NCBI RefSeq assembly: GCF_012843265.1
Contig: NZ_JABAIT010000021.1
Span: 1 to 64,000 of the forward strand
Direction of reading: 5' to 3'
Length of the DNA: 64,000 nt
Source: Bacillus sp. DNRA2
GTDB lineage: Bacteria; Bacillota; Bacilli; Bacillales; Cytobacillaceae
The translations under genes and the position numbers were made by a program. The stretch's first letter is position 1; every line of letters starts with the position of its first letter. Below, piece by piece: positions 16,796 to 25,583 of this stretch. The notes below the pieces were generated by a model. The model was not told the origin of the DNA. It saw only the letters and a program-made list of their open reading frames with translations, and made no database searches.

Positions 16796-16820
16796 AAGGA
16801 GCCCCTGTGGTTCCTTTTTT
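16796..16820 (+). terminator. Terminator of ykuJ
   Basis: Short stem GGAGCC / GGTTCC (one G-U pair), then TTTTTT. Confidence 0.7.
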
Positions 16821-16970
16821 CTGTTTATATAGTAGAAAGTATGACAAGCTTCTAGTTGTATAATTAACAATTTTCTGACAATCAAATCTCCAACAAAGGA
16901 AATAACCGAAAAACTATGGTAAAATGAGTAAGATTCAAGATAGATTGAAACCAAAATGAGGAGATTCGAG

Positions 16971-17426
16971 ATGTTTAAACTTCAAGTTGAAGATTTTTCA
17001 CGATTTAATTTATTAGAGTTTTTAATTCCATCTGAACGAGTTGCACATGTGCAAATAGGTAATAATTTGGAGCATGCTCTTTTAGTATTAACAAAAAGTG
17101 GTTATACGGCTATTCCTGTGTTGGATCCCACGTACAAATTACATGGATTAATAAGTACGCCAATCATTATGGAATCGATATTAGGTTTAGAACGAATTGA
17201 GTTTGAAAAATTGGAGCACAAGCGTGTTGAAGAAGTGATGTTGACAGAAATTCCACGCTTAAAAACAGATTCCTCTCTCGAAACATGCTTAGATTTGTTA
17301 GTCGACCATCCGTTTTTATGCGTTGAGGACGAGAATGGTCTGTTTGAAGGTATCTTAACCAGAAGAGCGATATTATTACAATTAAATAAGAGTGTCCATC
17401 AAATGAATAAAACTAAAGGCTCCTAA
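16971..17426 (+). CDS. darB: CBS-domain protein DarB (YkuL), c-di-AMP receptor
   Basis: A 151-aa protein made of two CBS motifs (about 15-65 and 75-140; AIPVLDPTYKLHGLIS and CVEDENGLFEGILTRRAIL). It corresponds to B. subtilis YkuL/DarB (147 aa) and Listeria CbpB. DarB without c-di-AMP binds and stimulates Rel and, in B. subtilis, pyruvate carboxylase; c-di-AMP dissociates it. pycA is in this window at 50.5 kb. The first in-frame ATG lies before GAGGAGA, so the ATG at 16971 is the start. Own terminator. Confidence 0.9.
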   Translation: MFKLQVEDFSRFNLLEFLIPSERVAHVQIGNNLEHALLVLTKSGYTAIPVLDPTYKLHGLISTPIIMESILGLERIEFEKLEHKRVEEVMLTEIPRLKTDSSLETCLDLLVDHPFLCVEDENGLFEGILTRRAILLQLNKSVHQMNKTKGS

Positions 17427-17445
17427 TATTGGAGCTTGTTTTTCG
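17416..17445 (+). terminator. Terminator of darB
   Basis: AAGGCTCC pairs with GGAGCTT across TAATATT, then GTTTTT. It overlaps the stop codon region. Confidence 0.75.
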
Positions 17446-17478
17446 TACATATCTATTAACTAAAAAGTAGGTGAGGCT

Positions 17479-18984
17479 TTGGAAGGTGTTTACAAGGAGC
17501 AATTGCTAAAACAAAGAAAAAATCAAACGAAACGTCCATTTGTTCTCGCTGCGGTGATGCTTGCGATGTTTATGGGAGCAATCGAAGCGACCATAGTTTC
17601 AACGGCAATGCCGGATATTGTGGCAGACCTCGGTGGTTTTTCATTATATAGTTGGGTGTTTTCTGCATATTTGCTAATGAATTCGGTAACGGTTTTAATT
17701 TACGGGAAATTATCCGATTTATTTGGACGGAAACCCATTCTTATCTTTGGAATTGTCATATTCCTAATAGGTTCTATTTTGTGTGGATTTGCTCATTCAA
17801 TGAAATCGTTGATTATTTACCGTTTGATCCAAGGTATCGGAGCGGGGGCGGTCACACCCATTGCGACGACCATTGTCGGGGATATTTATACAATGGAAGA
17901 GCGCGCTAAGATTCAAGGGTATCTAGCGAGCGTCTGGGGGGTATCGGCGATTATGGGCCCAGCCCTCGGTGGATTACTCGTTCAATTTGTTAGTTGGCGG
18001 TATGTATTTTGGATTAACATACCACTTGGATTATTATCCATAGCTGGTTTATGGTTCTTTCTTCACGAAAAGTTGGAAAAGAAAAAGCGACAAATCGATT
18101 ATATTGGAGCGCTTTTGTTAACCGTGGTTGTTAGTGCCTTGATGCTTGTGTTGGTTCAGGCTGGGACAACTTGGAGTTGGTTGTCTCCTCAAACACTTTC
18201 GCTGCTATCACTAAGCCTCGTTACGTTCATGATGTTTATTTGGCAAGAAAAAAGATTTACTGAACCTGTTATGCCGTTATCGATTTGGAGAGAAAGATCT
18301 ATTTTGATTGCGAATGTAGCTTCATTAGTTACCGGAATCATGTTGATTGGTATATCAAGCTTTTTGCCGACGTTTGTCCAAGGTGTAATGGAGCAATCCC
18401 CTATGGTGGCCGGCTTCACACTTACGACGATGTCGATTGGCTGGCCAATTGCTTCCACTATTTCTGGAAGAATGATGGTCAAATATGGTTATCGAGGAAC
18501 ATCCATTGTTGGCGGAATTTTACTTATCGTTGGCAGTGGGATGTTTGTGCTACTAACACCTCAGCTTGGCCCAATTTGGGCGGCATTTGGTTCATTTTTC
18601 TTTGGTTTCGGAATGGGATTAACGAGCACCGCGTTTATCGTATCGATTCAAAGTAGTGTGGATTGGGAGCAACGTGGTATCGCGACTGCTTCGAATATGT
18701 TTATGAGGAATCTCGGTAATACCGTTGGTGCAGCACTGTTGGGAGGAATATTAAACAGTCAATTGTATCGTTATATTAGATCAGAGGAGGAAACAAAAGG
18801 TTTTTCGATTGATTCAATTAATCTTTTGTTGAATGAAACGGAACGTCAAGAATTAACCTCTGTTGTTAAGCACATTTTACAAGAAGGCTTAACCATGTCC
18901 CTTCACACTGTTTATTATGCTGTGTTATTCTTGTCTATTTTCAGCTTTGTATTAATGTTTTTGATACCAAAACAGAAAAGCTGA
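17479..18984 (+). CDS. MFS transporter, DHA2 (14-TMS) drug/H+ exporter family
   Basis: A 501-aa protein with about 14 hydrophobic segments. MFS motif A appears as GKLSDLFGRKP between TM2 and TM3, and motif C as GPALGGLL in TM5, both typical of proton-coupled multidrug exporters of the EmrB/QacA type. TTG start at 17479 behind GTAGGTGAGGC; an alternative start is not obvious. It lies 32 bp before ccpC, with no terminator, so the regulator gene is likely co-transcribed. Substrate unknown. B. subtilis has no such gene between ykuL and ccpC as far as I recall. Confidence 0.88.
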   Translation: MEGVYKEQLLKQRKNQTKRPFVLAAVMLAMFMGAIEATIVSTAMPDIVADLGGFSLYSWVFSAYLLMNSVTVLIYGKLSDLFGRKPILIFGIVIFLIGSILCGFAHSMKSLIIYRLIQGIGAGAVTPIATTIVGDIYTMEERAKIQGYLASVWGVSAIMGPALGGLLVQFVSWRYVFWINIPLGLLSIAGLWFFLHEKLEKKKRQIDYIGALLLTVVVSALMLVLVQAGTTWSWLSPQTLSLLSLSLVTFMMFIWQEKRFTEPVMPLSIWRERSILIANVASLVTGIMLIGISSFLPTFVQGVMEQSPMVAGFTLTTMSIGWPIASTISGRMMVKYGYRGTSIVGGILLIVGSGMFVLLTPQLGPIWAAFGSFFFGFGMGLTSTAFIVSIQSSVDWEQRGIATASNMFMRNLGNTVGAALLGGILNSQLYRYIRSEEETKGFSIDSINLLLNETERQELTSVVKHILQEGLTMSLHTVYYAVLFLSIFSFVLMFLIPKQKS

Positions 18985-19016
18985 GATTAATTTGATGTTA
19001 AAGGAGTAAAAAAGTA

Positions 19017-19889
19017 TTGTCATCTTTATCTGAATTTCATTTTTTGTCTGTCTTAGCCCAAGAAATGAATATGCGCAGGGCTGCGGAGCGTTTGTTTGTT
19101 TCTCAGCCAGCACTATCTCAACGCTTGCAAACAATCGAAAAGGAATGGGGGACAAGATTATTTATCCGCTCGCAAAAGGGCTTAACCTTAACACCAGCAG
19201 GTGAGCGTGTCATCCAGTTTGTCAATGATGTTCTCGAACAGGAAGATGAAGTCCGCGAAACCATTCACGCAATGAATTCGCAGATTCATGGTACCTTAAA
19301 AATTGCCGTTGCCTCAATTGTTGGTCAGTATTGGCTGCCAAAGGTATTAAAGAAGTTTGTTAAACGCTATCCTCAGGCGAAGATCTCCCTAATTACTGGG
19401 TGGAGCAGTGAAATTCTCAAAACGATGTATGAAGATCAAGCACATATTGGGATCATTCGCGGTACACCGGACTGGAAAGGTGTGAAGACCCATTTGTTTG
19501 AAGATAATCTTTATTTAGTCGATACGGAAATCAATCGTTTAGAGGAAGTACTTGAGTCAAATCGACCATTTATTCAGTTTAAAAGTGATTCCAATTACTA
19601 TCAGGAAATTCATAATTGGCTGCATCGGCAGTTTGGGACTTTACCGAAGCGAACGATTGTTGTCGATCAAATAGAAACTTGTAAACAAATGACATTTAAT
19701 GGAATCGGATATGCGATTTTACCGGGAATTACGTTAGCTGGAGCTGAAAAAAATATTTTTAAAATACCGTTAATCGGAGAAAATGGAAAGCCGATTAAGC
19801 GGGATACTTGGCTTGTTGGCTACGAATCTGCCTTTAAGCTTAAACAAGTCCAAGCTTTTGTTGATTTGATTAAAGAGCATTTAGAATAA
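19017..19889 (+). CDS. ccpC: LysR-type regulator CcpC
   Basis: A 290-aa LysR-type regulator that matches B. subtilis CcpC (293 aa) strongly: helix-turn-helix AAERLFVSQPALSQRLQTIE, then LKIAVASIVGQYWLPKVLKK and VDQIETCKQM in the effector domain. CcpC represses citrate synthase and aconitase genes and responds to citrate. TTG start with AAAGGAG ten bases upstream. Here it follows a DHA2 exporter gene, as a possible second cistron; dapH lies 78 bp downstream. Confidence 0.93.
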   Translation: MSSLSEFHFLSVLAQEMNMRRAAERLFVSQPALSQRLQTIEKEWGTRLFIRSQKGLTLTPAGERVIQFVNDVLEQEDEVRETIHAMNSQIHGTLKIAVASIVGQYWLPKVLKKFVKRYPQAKISLITGWSSEILKTMYEDQAHIGIIRGTPDWKGVKTHLFEDNLYLVDTEINRLEEVLESNRPFIQFKSDSNYYQEIHNWLHRQFGTLPKRTIVVDQIETCKQMTFNGIGYAILPGITLAGAEKNIFKIPLIGENGKPIKRDTWLVGYESAFKLKQVQAFVDLIKEHLE

Positions 19890-19967
19890 CCTAGTAGTGT
19901 TTTCCTTGTTTTCAAAACAATTGTCTGATAAATTGTTTGTATATGTACATAAAGGAGGAACCAATCC

Positions 19968-20678
19968 ATGAAAATGATGGATGCAAATGAAATTATTTCT
20001 TTTATTGCCAATAGTAAAAAAGCTACCCCAGTAAAAGTTTACGTAAAAGGGGATTTAGACGGAATAGATTTTGGCGCAAATTCAAAGGCTTTTATAAATG
20101 GGAATACAGGTATTGTGTTTGGTGAATGGAGCGAAATCAATCCTATCTTAGAAGCACATCAAGGACAAATAGAAGACTATGTAATCGAGAACGATCGTCG
20201 TAATTCAGCGATTCCGATGATTAATCTTAAAAATGTTAAAGCGCGCATCGAACCAGGTGCCATCATTCGCGATCATGTTGAAATTGGCGATAATGCCGTA
20301 ATCATGATGGGAGCAGTTATTAACATCGGTGCTGTTATTGGTGAAGGTACAATGATAGATATGAATGCTGTACTGGGTGGACGAGCTACTGTGGGTAAAA
20401 ACTGTCACGTCGGCGCAGGCGCTGTATTGGCAGGTGTAATTGAGCCACCTTCAGCTCAACCAGTAATTTTAGAGGACAATGTCCTTATCGGCGCTAACGC
20501 AGTGGTTTTAGAAGGAGTACGTATTGGTGAAGGCTCTGTTGTCGCTGCAGGTGCTGTTGTAACTAAAGATGTAGAGCCTTACACTGTTGTTGGAGGCACT
20601 CCTGCACGTCTCATTAAGAAAATTGATGACAAAACAAAATCAAAAACTGAAATTATGATGGAGCTTCGTCAACTGTAG
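19968..20678 (+). CDS. dapH: Tetrahydrodipicolinate N-acetyltransferase DapH
   Basis: A 236-aa enzyme, identical in length to the B. subtilis protein (YkuQ), that acetylates tetrahydrodipicolinate with acetyl-CoA to start the acetyl branch of meso-diaminopimelate/lysine synthesis. N-terminal alpha/beta domain, then a left-handed beta-helix of hexapeptide repeats ([20 protein letters not shown] ...). [20 protein letters not shown] includes the likely catalytic region. AAAGGAGGAACCAATCC precedes the ATG. It forms a unit with dapL 64 bp downstream. Confidence 0.97.
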   Translation: MKMMDANEIISFIANSKKATPVKVYVKGDLDGIDFGANSKAFINGNTGIVFGEWSEINPILEAHQGQIEDYVIENDRRNSAIPMINLKNVKARIEPGAIIRDHVEIGDNAVIMMGAVINIGAVIGEGTMIDMNAVLGGRATVGKNCHVGAGAVLAGVIEPPSAQPVILEDNVLIGANAVVLEGVRIGEGSVVAAGAVVTKDVEPYTVVGGTPARLIKKIDDKTKSKTEIMMELRQL

Positions 20679-20691
20679 GAGCTATGATTGA

Positions 20692-20719
20692 AAAGCGTGG
20701 GTCCGTTGGTCCACGCTTT
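20692..20719 (+). other. Intercistronic hairpin between dapH and dapL
   Basis: A perfect 9-bp stem AAAGCGTGG / CCACGCTTT, 10-nt loop, followed only by CTTTAG. The short U-tract makes it a partial terminator or an mRNA-stability element that could set the dapH:dapL ratio. Confidence 0.6.
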
Positions 20720-20742
20720 CTTTAGAGAGGAGACCAAATCGT

Positions 20743-21876
20743 ATGTCTTTATATCCATTTGTGGAAATAAGAAGGGACTTGCACCAAATTCCGGAGCTGG
20801 GCTTCCAAGAATTCAAAACGCAAAAATATTTATTAAACTATCTGGAATCATTACCACAAGACAGACTAGGAATCAGACGGTGGGAAACTGGACTAGTTGT
20901 CAAAGTAAATGGTAAAGCTCCTGCTCAAACGATTGCCTATCGAACAGATATTGATGGGCTGCCGATAACTGAAGAAACGCTTCTACCTTTTCAATCTCAA
21001 CATCCTGGTAATATGCACGCTTGCGGTCACGATTTTCACATGAGTATTGCTTTAGGGGTATTAACTCATTTTGTGGAAAACCCGATTGATGACAATCTAG
21101 TGTTTCTTTTTCAACCAGCAGAGGAAGGCCCTGGTGGGGCAGAACCGATGCTAAAGTCGGGCGTACTAGATGGATGGGATCCGGACATGATTATCGCCTT
21201 ACACATTGCTCCTGAATATCCTGTTGGCACAATCGCGATTAAACCAGGCCTTTTATTTGCCAATACTTCGGAGCTCTTTATTGATTTAGTAGGTAAAGGT
21301 GGTCATGCTGCATACCCACATCAGACAAATGATATGGTAGTAGCGGCATGCTCTCTCGTTACACAACTGCAAAGTATTGTCGCTAGAAATGTAGATCCGC
21401 TTGATAGTGCGGTTATTACAATTGGCAAAATCGAAGGTGGTACAGTACAGAACATTATTGCAGAGCGGGCTAGACTAGAGGGGACAATTCGAACTTTATC
21501 AGAAGAATCAATGGTAAAGGTAAAAGAGCGGGTTCAGGCGATTGTAAAAGGCGTTGAAGTCGGCTATCAATGTCAAACATCTATTGATTTCGGTGCTATG
21601 TATCATCAGGTTTATAACCATCATGAATTAACTGCTGAATTTGTTAAGTATATGAACACGCAAGCTGAGTTAAATGTTGTTGAATGTAAAGAAGCGATGA
21701 CCGGTGAGGATTTTGGCTATATGCTAAAGGAAATTCCAGGGTTCATGTTTTGGCTTGGTGTTGATTCAGATTTTGGTTTACATCATTCCAAGCTTCACCC
21801 AAATGAGGATGCAATCGAAAAAGCAGTAAATGGAATTGTCAGTTATATTCAATTTAAGGGAACCCAAGCTAAATAA
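20743..21876 (+). CDS. dapL: N-acetyldiaminopimelate deacetylase DapL
   Basis: A 377-aa M20-family amidohydrolase (B. subtilis YkuR). It removes acetate from N-acetyl-LL-diaminopimelate, after DapH and PatA. Metal-site residues are seen in [35 protein letters not shown] and the C-terminal [19 protein letters not shown] is the family motif. The small dimerisation domain lies at about 180-290. GAGAGGAGACC precedes the ATG. Confidence 0.96.
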   Translation: MSLYPFVEIRRDLHQIPELGFQEFKTQKYLLNYLESLPQDRLGIRRWETGLVVKVNGKAPAQTIAYRTDIDGLPITEETLLPFQSQHPGNMHACGHDFHMSIALGVLTHFVENPIDDNLVFLFQPAEEGPGGAEPMLKSGVLDGWDPDMIIALHIAPEYPVGTIAIKPGLLFANTSELFIDLVGKGGHAAYPHQTNDMVVAACSLVTQLQSIVARNVDPLDSAVITIGKIEGGTVQNIIAERARLEGTIRTLSEESMVKVKERVQAIVKGVEVGYQCQTSIDFGAMYHQVYNHHELTAEFVKYMNTQAELNVVECKEAMTGEDFGYMLKEIPGFMFWLGVDSDFGLHHSKLHPNEDAIEKAVNGIVSYIQFKGTQAK

Positions 21877-22217
21877 GTTATATATTATTTTTGGGAAAAA
21901 TTAGCGAATGTCTAATTTTGTAAAGCGGGGAAAGCGTAGTCAGGACAAGGCTTTTCATTTTGATTTGTCATTTCTACATGGTAAAATATACAAGAGTCGA
22001 CAGATTCTTTAATCCAACCAGTTTAAAATCATGGAATCAAGGAAAAACCAATTAATGGGTTTTAAATAATGCTCCCCTAAAATTATAATAAATGTTTTTT
22101 TAAATTAATTATAATTTAATATTGACTAAAAAATAGGAAAAGCATATAATAAAAACTGTGAACAGGGAACCCATGGGGATTTAATCCTCATTGATCTAAA
22201 TATTGGAGGGATTTTTA
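21877..22217. other. Gene-free 340-bp region upstream of ykuU
   Basis: An AT-rich weak hairpin AAAATTAG / CTAATTTT at 21897-21919 follows dapL. A consensus promoter for ykuU lies at 22122. TTATAAT half-sites at 22083 and about 22108 recall half a PerR box but no full palindrome is present. No ORF is seen. Confidence 0.55.
22122..22150 (+). promoter_or_regulatory. Sigma-A promoter of ykuU
   Basis: TTGACT, 17-bp spacer, TATAAT; the best promoter in the window. The transcript would begin near 22157, about 60 nt before the ykuU start. Confidence 0.85.
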
Positions 22218-22760
22218 ATGGCAGAACGTTTAGTAGGAAAACAAGCACCACGTTTCGTGATGGATGCGGTTTTACCAAACAAAGAATTTGGGAAAGTTAG
22301 CTTAGAAGAAAACATGAAGAATGACAAATGGACAGTTCTTTTCTTCTATCCAATGGACTTCACATTCGTTTGTCCAACTGAAATTGTTGCGGTTTCTGAC
22401 CGTTACGAAGAATTCGAAGACCTTGATGCAGAAGTAATCGGTGTATCAACTGATACTATCCATACTCATCTTGCTTGGATCAATACAGACCGTAATGCAA
22501 ATGGTCTTGGACAATTAAAATATTCACTAGCTGCTGACACTAACCATATTGTTGCTCGTGACTATGGTGTACTTATCGAAGAAGAAGGTATCGCACTACG
22601 CGGCTTATTCATTATCAGTCCTGAAGGTGAATTACAATATGCTGTTGTACATCACAACAACATCGGTCGTGACGTTGATGAAACTTTACGTGTTCTTCAA
22701 GCACTACAAACTGGCGGTCTTTGCCCAGCTAACTGGCGTCCAGGACAAGCTACTCTATAA
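22218..22760 (+). CDS. ykuU: 2-Cys peroxiredoxin YkuU
   Basis: A 180-aa typical 2-Cys peroxiredoxin: peroxidatic Cys in FYPMDFTFVCPTEI (about residue 52), and resolving Cys in GGLCPANW near 168. It reduces peroxides in the cytosol through thioredoxin-type donors. GGAGGGATTTTTA precedes the ATG at 22218. In B. subtilis the thiol-disulphide protein gene ykuV follows; it is absent here. Consensus promoter upstream and strong terminator downstream mark it as an independent, well-expressed gene. Confidence 0.96.
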   Translation: MAERLVGKQAPRFVMDAVLPNKEFGKVSLEENMKNDKWTVLFFYPMDFTFVCPTEIVAVSDRYEEFEDLDAEVIGVSTDTIHTHLAWINTDRNANGLGQLKYSLAADTNHIVARDYGVLIEEEGIALRGLFIISPEGELQYAVVHHNNIGRDVDETLRVLQALQTGGLCPANWRPGQATL

Positions 22761-22773
22761 TATCCATACAACC

Positions 22774-22811
22774 AAAGAGACCAACTCGCTATCGAGCTGG
22801 TCTCTTTTAAT
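22774..22811 (+). terminator. Terminator of ykuU
   Basis: A 15-bp stem AAAGAGACCAACTCG / CGAGCTGGTCTCTTT (with a G-U pair), loop CTAT, TTTT. Confidence 0.92.
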
Positions 22812-22820
22812 TTGATGACT

Positions 22821-22889
22821 GTGATAAATTAAAGCATTCATATTAAGCAAGTTGATTGGAGCGGAAGTCAACATACTTGTTTAACACAG
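22821..22889 (+). repeat. Dispersed element, copy E (mini form)
   Basis: About 69 bp in plus orientation, 10 bp past the ykuU terminator. The core 22851-22872 is GTTGATTGGAGCGGAA joined directly to GTCAAC. Flanks keep TTAAAGC upstream and TTGTTTAACACAG downstream, so both ends of the long form survive and the whole structured middle is gone. Confidence 0.85.
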
Positions 22890-22974
22890 TATTAAATTTA
22901 ACGCTAGTGCTTAATGCTTTTCTTTTATGCTAAAATGAGACAATAGAGAATGTGTGTTAATGGAGGACCTCATT

Positions 22975-23631
22975 GTGAAAAAAGAATTTGCTGTAATAGG
23001 ATTAGGTCGTTTTGGCGGCAGCATTTGTCGTGTTTTAGCTGAACAAGGCATGGAAGTATTGGCAATTGATATGGATGAAGATCTAGTAAATGAATTTGCG
23101 GCGATAGCTTCACATGCCGTTGTTGGGGATTGTACCGATGAACAGGTCCTAAAAAGTCTAGGAATCCGAAATTTTGACCACGTTATTGTCGCGATTGGAA
23201 ACGATATTAAAGCGAGTATCTTAACAACTTTAATGTTAATTGAACTGGGTGTTACGAATATTACTGTGAAAGCTCAGGATGACTATCATGAGAAAGTACT
23301 CCGGAAAATAGGGGCAAACCACGTCGTTCATCCAGAACGTGATATGGGCCGTCGTATCGCCAATCACATATCTAGCAATAATGTCTTGGATTATTTGGAG
23401 CTTTCAGAGGAGCACAGCATCGTTGAAATCATTGCGAATCATAAGCTTGGCGGTCATTCTATTATCGATTTAGATATTCGCGCAAAATACGGAATTACAA
23501 TCGTTGCGATCAAGCGTGGAAATAATATTATTGTTTCGCCTCAAGCAAATGAAGTCATTCAATCAGGTGATGTTCTCGTTGTCATCGGTGCCGATATTGA
23601 TATAAACCGATTTGAAAAGAAAGCAATGTAG
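22975..23631 (+). CDS. ktrC: K+ uptake regulatory subunit KtrC
   Basis: A 218-aa RCK (TrkA-N plus TrkA-C) protein, the gating ring partner of a Ktr potassium channel (KtrD in B. subtilis). Rossmann motif VIGLGRFGGSICRVL at the N terminus; C-terminal RCK_C from about 135 (HSIVEIIANHKLGGHSI), the site of c-di-AMP binding in the family. The GTG start at 22975 follows GGAGGACCTCATT. The membrane subunit gene is not in this window. Terminator shared with convergent rnjA. Confidence 0.95.
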   Translation: MKKEFAVIGLGRFGGSICRVLAEQGMEVLAIDMDEDLVNEFAAIASHAVVGDCTDEQVLKSLGIRNFDHVIVAIGNDIKASILTTLMLIELGVTNITVKAQDDYHEKVLRKIGANHVVHPERDMGRRIANHISSNNVLDYLELSEEHSIVEIIANHKLGGHSIIDLDIRAKYGITIVAIKRGNNIIVSPQANEVIQSGDVLVVIGADIDINRFEKKAM

Positions 23632-23665
23632 CAGGTTGTATGGTGAAATTGGGAAAATGAATAAA

Positions 23666-23698
23666 CAAAAAAGCTCGCCAGCAGGCGAGCTTTTTTTA
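23666..23698. terminator. Bidirectional terminator between ktrC and rnjA
   Basis: Stem AAAGCTCGCC / GGCGAGCTTT, loop AGCA, with T-runs on both strands. Confidence 0.93.
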
Positions 23699-23699
23699 A

Positions 23700-25367
23700 C
23701 TAGACTTCCATAATAATTGGTAAAATCATTGGGCGACGCTTAGTTTTTTCATAAAGGAATGGCGCAAGGGTATCGGTAATTTCATTTTTAATTTCAGACC
23801 ATTGCGTTGTTTTGCGCTCCATCACTTTGTTCAAATGTTTTGTAATTAGCACTTGTGCATCGTTAATAAGATCGCTAGATTCACGCATATACACGAAACC
23901 TCGGGAAATTAAATCTGGTCCTGCAGCAATCTTAAATTCCTTCATATTGATGCTTACGACAACGATGACAAGACCTTCCTCAGAAAGAATACGGCGGTCG
24001 CGTAATACAATATTACCAATGTCGCCAATTCCGCTTCCGTCAATATATACATTTCCAGATGGAATTTTCCCAGCAACCTGAGCCATATTATCACTTAGCG
24101 CCAATACTTCACCATTATCCATAATGAAGCAATTTTCTTCAGGAACACCACAATCGACTGCTAATTTAGCATGCATTCTTTGCATGCGGTATTCACCGTG
24201 AATTGGCATAAAGAATTTTGGTTTTATTAGGCGAAGCATTAGCTTTTGTTCCTCTTGGCCACCATGACCTGAAGTGTGGATATTGCTTAATGGTCCATGA
24301 ATGACTTCTGCTCCTGCCTTAAACAGCATATTAATTGTACGACTTACGCTAATCGTATTCCCTGGGATTGGTGATGATGAGAAAACAACAGTGTCTCCAG
24401 GAATGATTTGAATTTGACGATGAGTTCCGTTAGCAATCCGTGATAATGCTGCCATTGGTTCACCTTGGCTACCGGTACATAGGATTGTTACTTTGTTTGC
24501 AGGTAAACGATTAATTGATTGAGCATCAATAAAAGTATCCTTAGGTGCACTGATATAACCTAAATCCAGACCGATTTCAATTGCTGCTTCCATGCTTCGT
24601 CCAAAAACAGCAACTTTTCTGCCGTTTGCAACAGCTGCTTCAGTAACCTGCTGAAGGCGGTGGATATTTGATGCGAAAGTTGCAAAGATAATTCGCCCGT
24701 CAACAGTACGGAAAATATCATCAATGCTTTCACCGACCTTACGCTCTGACATTGTGAAGTTTGGAATTTCACTATTCGTGCTATCAGAAAGCAGGCAAAG
24801 GACTCCTTCTTTTCCAATTTCAGCCATTTTTGTAAGGTTAGCTGGTTCACCGACTGGCGTAAAATCGAATTTGAAGTCCCCTGTATGAACAACTTGTCCA
24901 GGAGGAGTTTTTACGACAATTCCATATGAGTCTGGGATACTATGAGTGGTACGGAAAAAAGTAACCGATGTTTTCCGAAACTTAATGATATCGTCCTCTT
25001 TTATTTCGTAAAGCTTGGCATTTCTTAATAAACCGTGTTCTTCCAGTTTATTTCGAATTAAACCAAGGGCAAGTTTTCCACCGTATATGGGAACATTGAT
25101 TTGCCGAAGTAAATAGGGGATACCACCGATGTGATCTTCATGACCATGGGTAACAAATAATCCTTTAATTTTATCTTCATTTTTAATTAAATAAGTGTAA
25201 TCTGGAATTACATAATCAATTCCCAGTAACTCGTCTTCGGGGAATTTTATACCTGCATCAATTAGAATAATTTCATCTTGAAATTGTACGGCGTAGGTGT
25301 TCTTACCGATTTCCCCAAGTCCACCCAGGGCAAACACGGCTGTTTGATCATTCTTAACAAATTTCAT
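23700..25367 (-). CDS. rnjA: Ribonuclease J1
   Basis: A 555-aa MBL/beta-CASP ribonuclease with 5'-3' exo- and endonuclease activity, central to mRNA decay and 16S/23S maturation. The metal motif HGHEDH is at 74-79 and HTGDFKFD follows; beta-CASP region about 210-350; C-terminal HxH segments ([23 protein letters not shown]) are seen. Three nucleotides separate it from the rpoY stop, so the two are translationally linked. Its Shine-Dalgarno (GGAGATTGG) lies in the last rpoY codons. Confidence 0.97.
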   Translation of the reverse strand: MKFVKNDQTAVFALGGLGEIGKNTYAVQFQDEIILIDAGIKFPEDELLGIDYVIPDYTYLIKNEDKIKGLFVTHGHEDHIGGIPYLLRQINVPIYGGKLALGLIRNKLEEHGLLRNAKLYEIKEDDIIKFRKTSVTFFRTTHSIPDSYGIVVKTPPGQVVHTGDFKFDFTPVGEPANLTKMAEIGKEGVLCLLSDSTNSEIPNFTMSERKVGESIDDIFRTVDGRIIFATFASNIHRLQQVTEAAVANGRKVAVFGRSMEAAIEIGLDLGYISAPKDTFIDAQSINRLPANKVTILCTGSQGEPMAALSRIANGTHRQIQIIPGDTVVFSSSPIPGNTISVSRTINMLFKAGAEVIHGPLSNIHTSGHGGQEEQKLMLRLIKPKFFMPIHGEYRMQRMHAKLAVDCGVPEENCFIMDNGEVLALSDNMAQVAGKIPSGNVYIDGSGIGDIGNIVLRDRRILSEEGLVIVVVSINMKEFKIAAGPDLISRGFVYMRESSDLINDAQVLITKHLNKVMERKTTQWSEIKNEITDTLAPFLYEKTKRRPMILPIIMEV

Positions 25368-25370
25368 ATT

Positions 25371-25583
25371 TTATCCAATCTCCAATACATTAAAGTCTTC
25401 ATTGTTTTGCTCATATTCTAAAAATGCACCTTGTACTGGTTGTACAAACTCAATATTATAGGATTTATCCGCTAATTTTTTCCGAACATCTCTTTCAGAA
25501 TCAGCATGGATAAATAGAGTTTTTGTTTTTTCCCGTACTGGTACCTGTTTATTTGACTCCTGAAAATATACTTTAAAAATCAT
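25371..25583 (-). CDS. rpoY: RNA polymerase epsilon subunit (RpoY/YkzG)
   Basis: A 70-aa small RNA polymerase subunit found in Firmicutes (B. subtilis YkzG, 69 aa), recognised by [18 protein letters not shown] and the conserved operon with rnjA. GAAGGAGAGATAATC precedes ATG 25583; the longer frame upstream carries no ribosome site. The leader upstream has a hairpin CAAGGC / GCCTTG at 25637-25653. Confidence 0.95.
   Translation of the reverse strand: MIFKVYFQESNKQVPVREKTKTLFIHADSERDVRKKLADKSYNIEFVQPVQGAFLEYEQNNEDFNVLEIG

Noticed and set aside
22083-22120. TTATAAT half-sites upstream of ykuU as a PerR box
   Set aside because: Neither half-site has a matching second arm in the TTATAATNATTATAA arrangement; in such AT-rich DNA isolated half-sites are expected.
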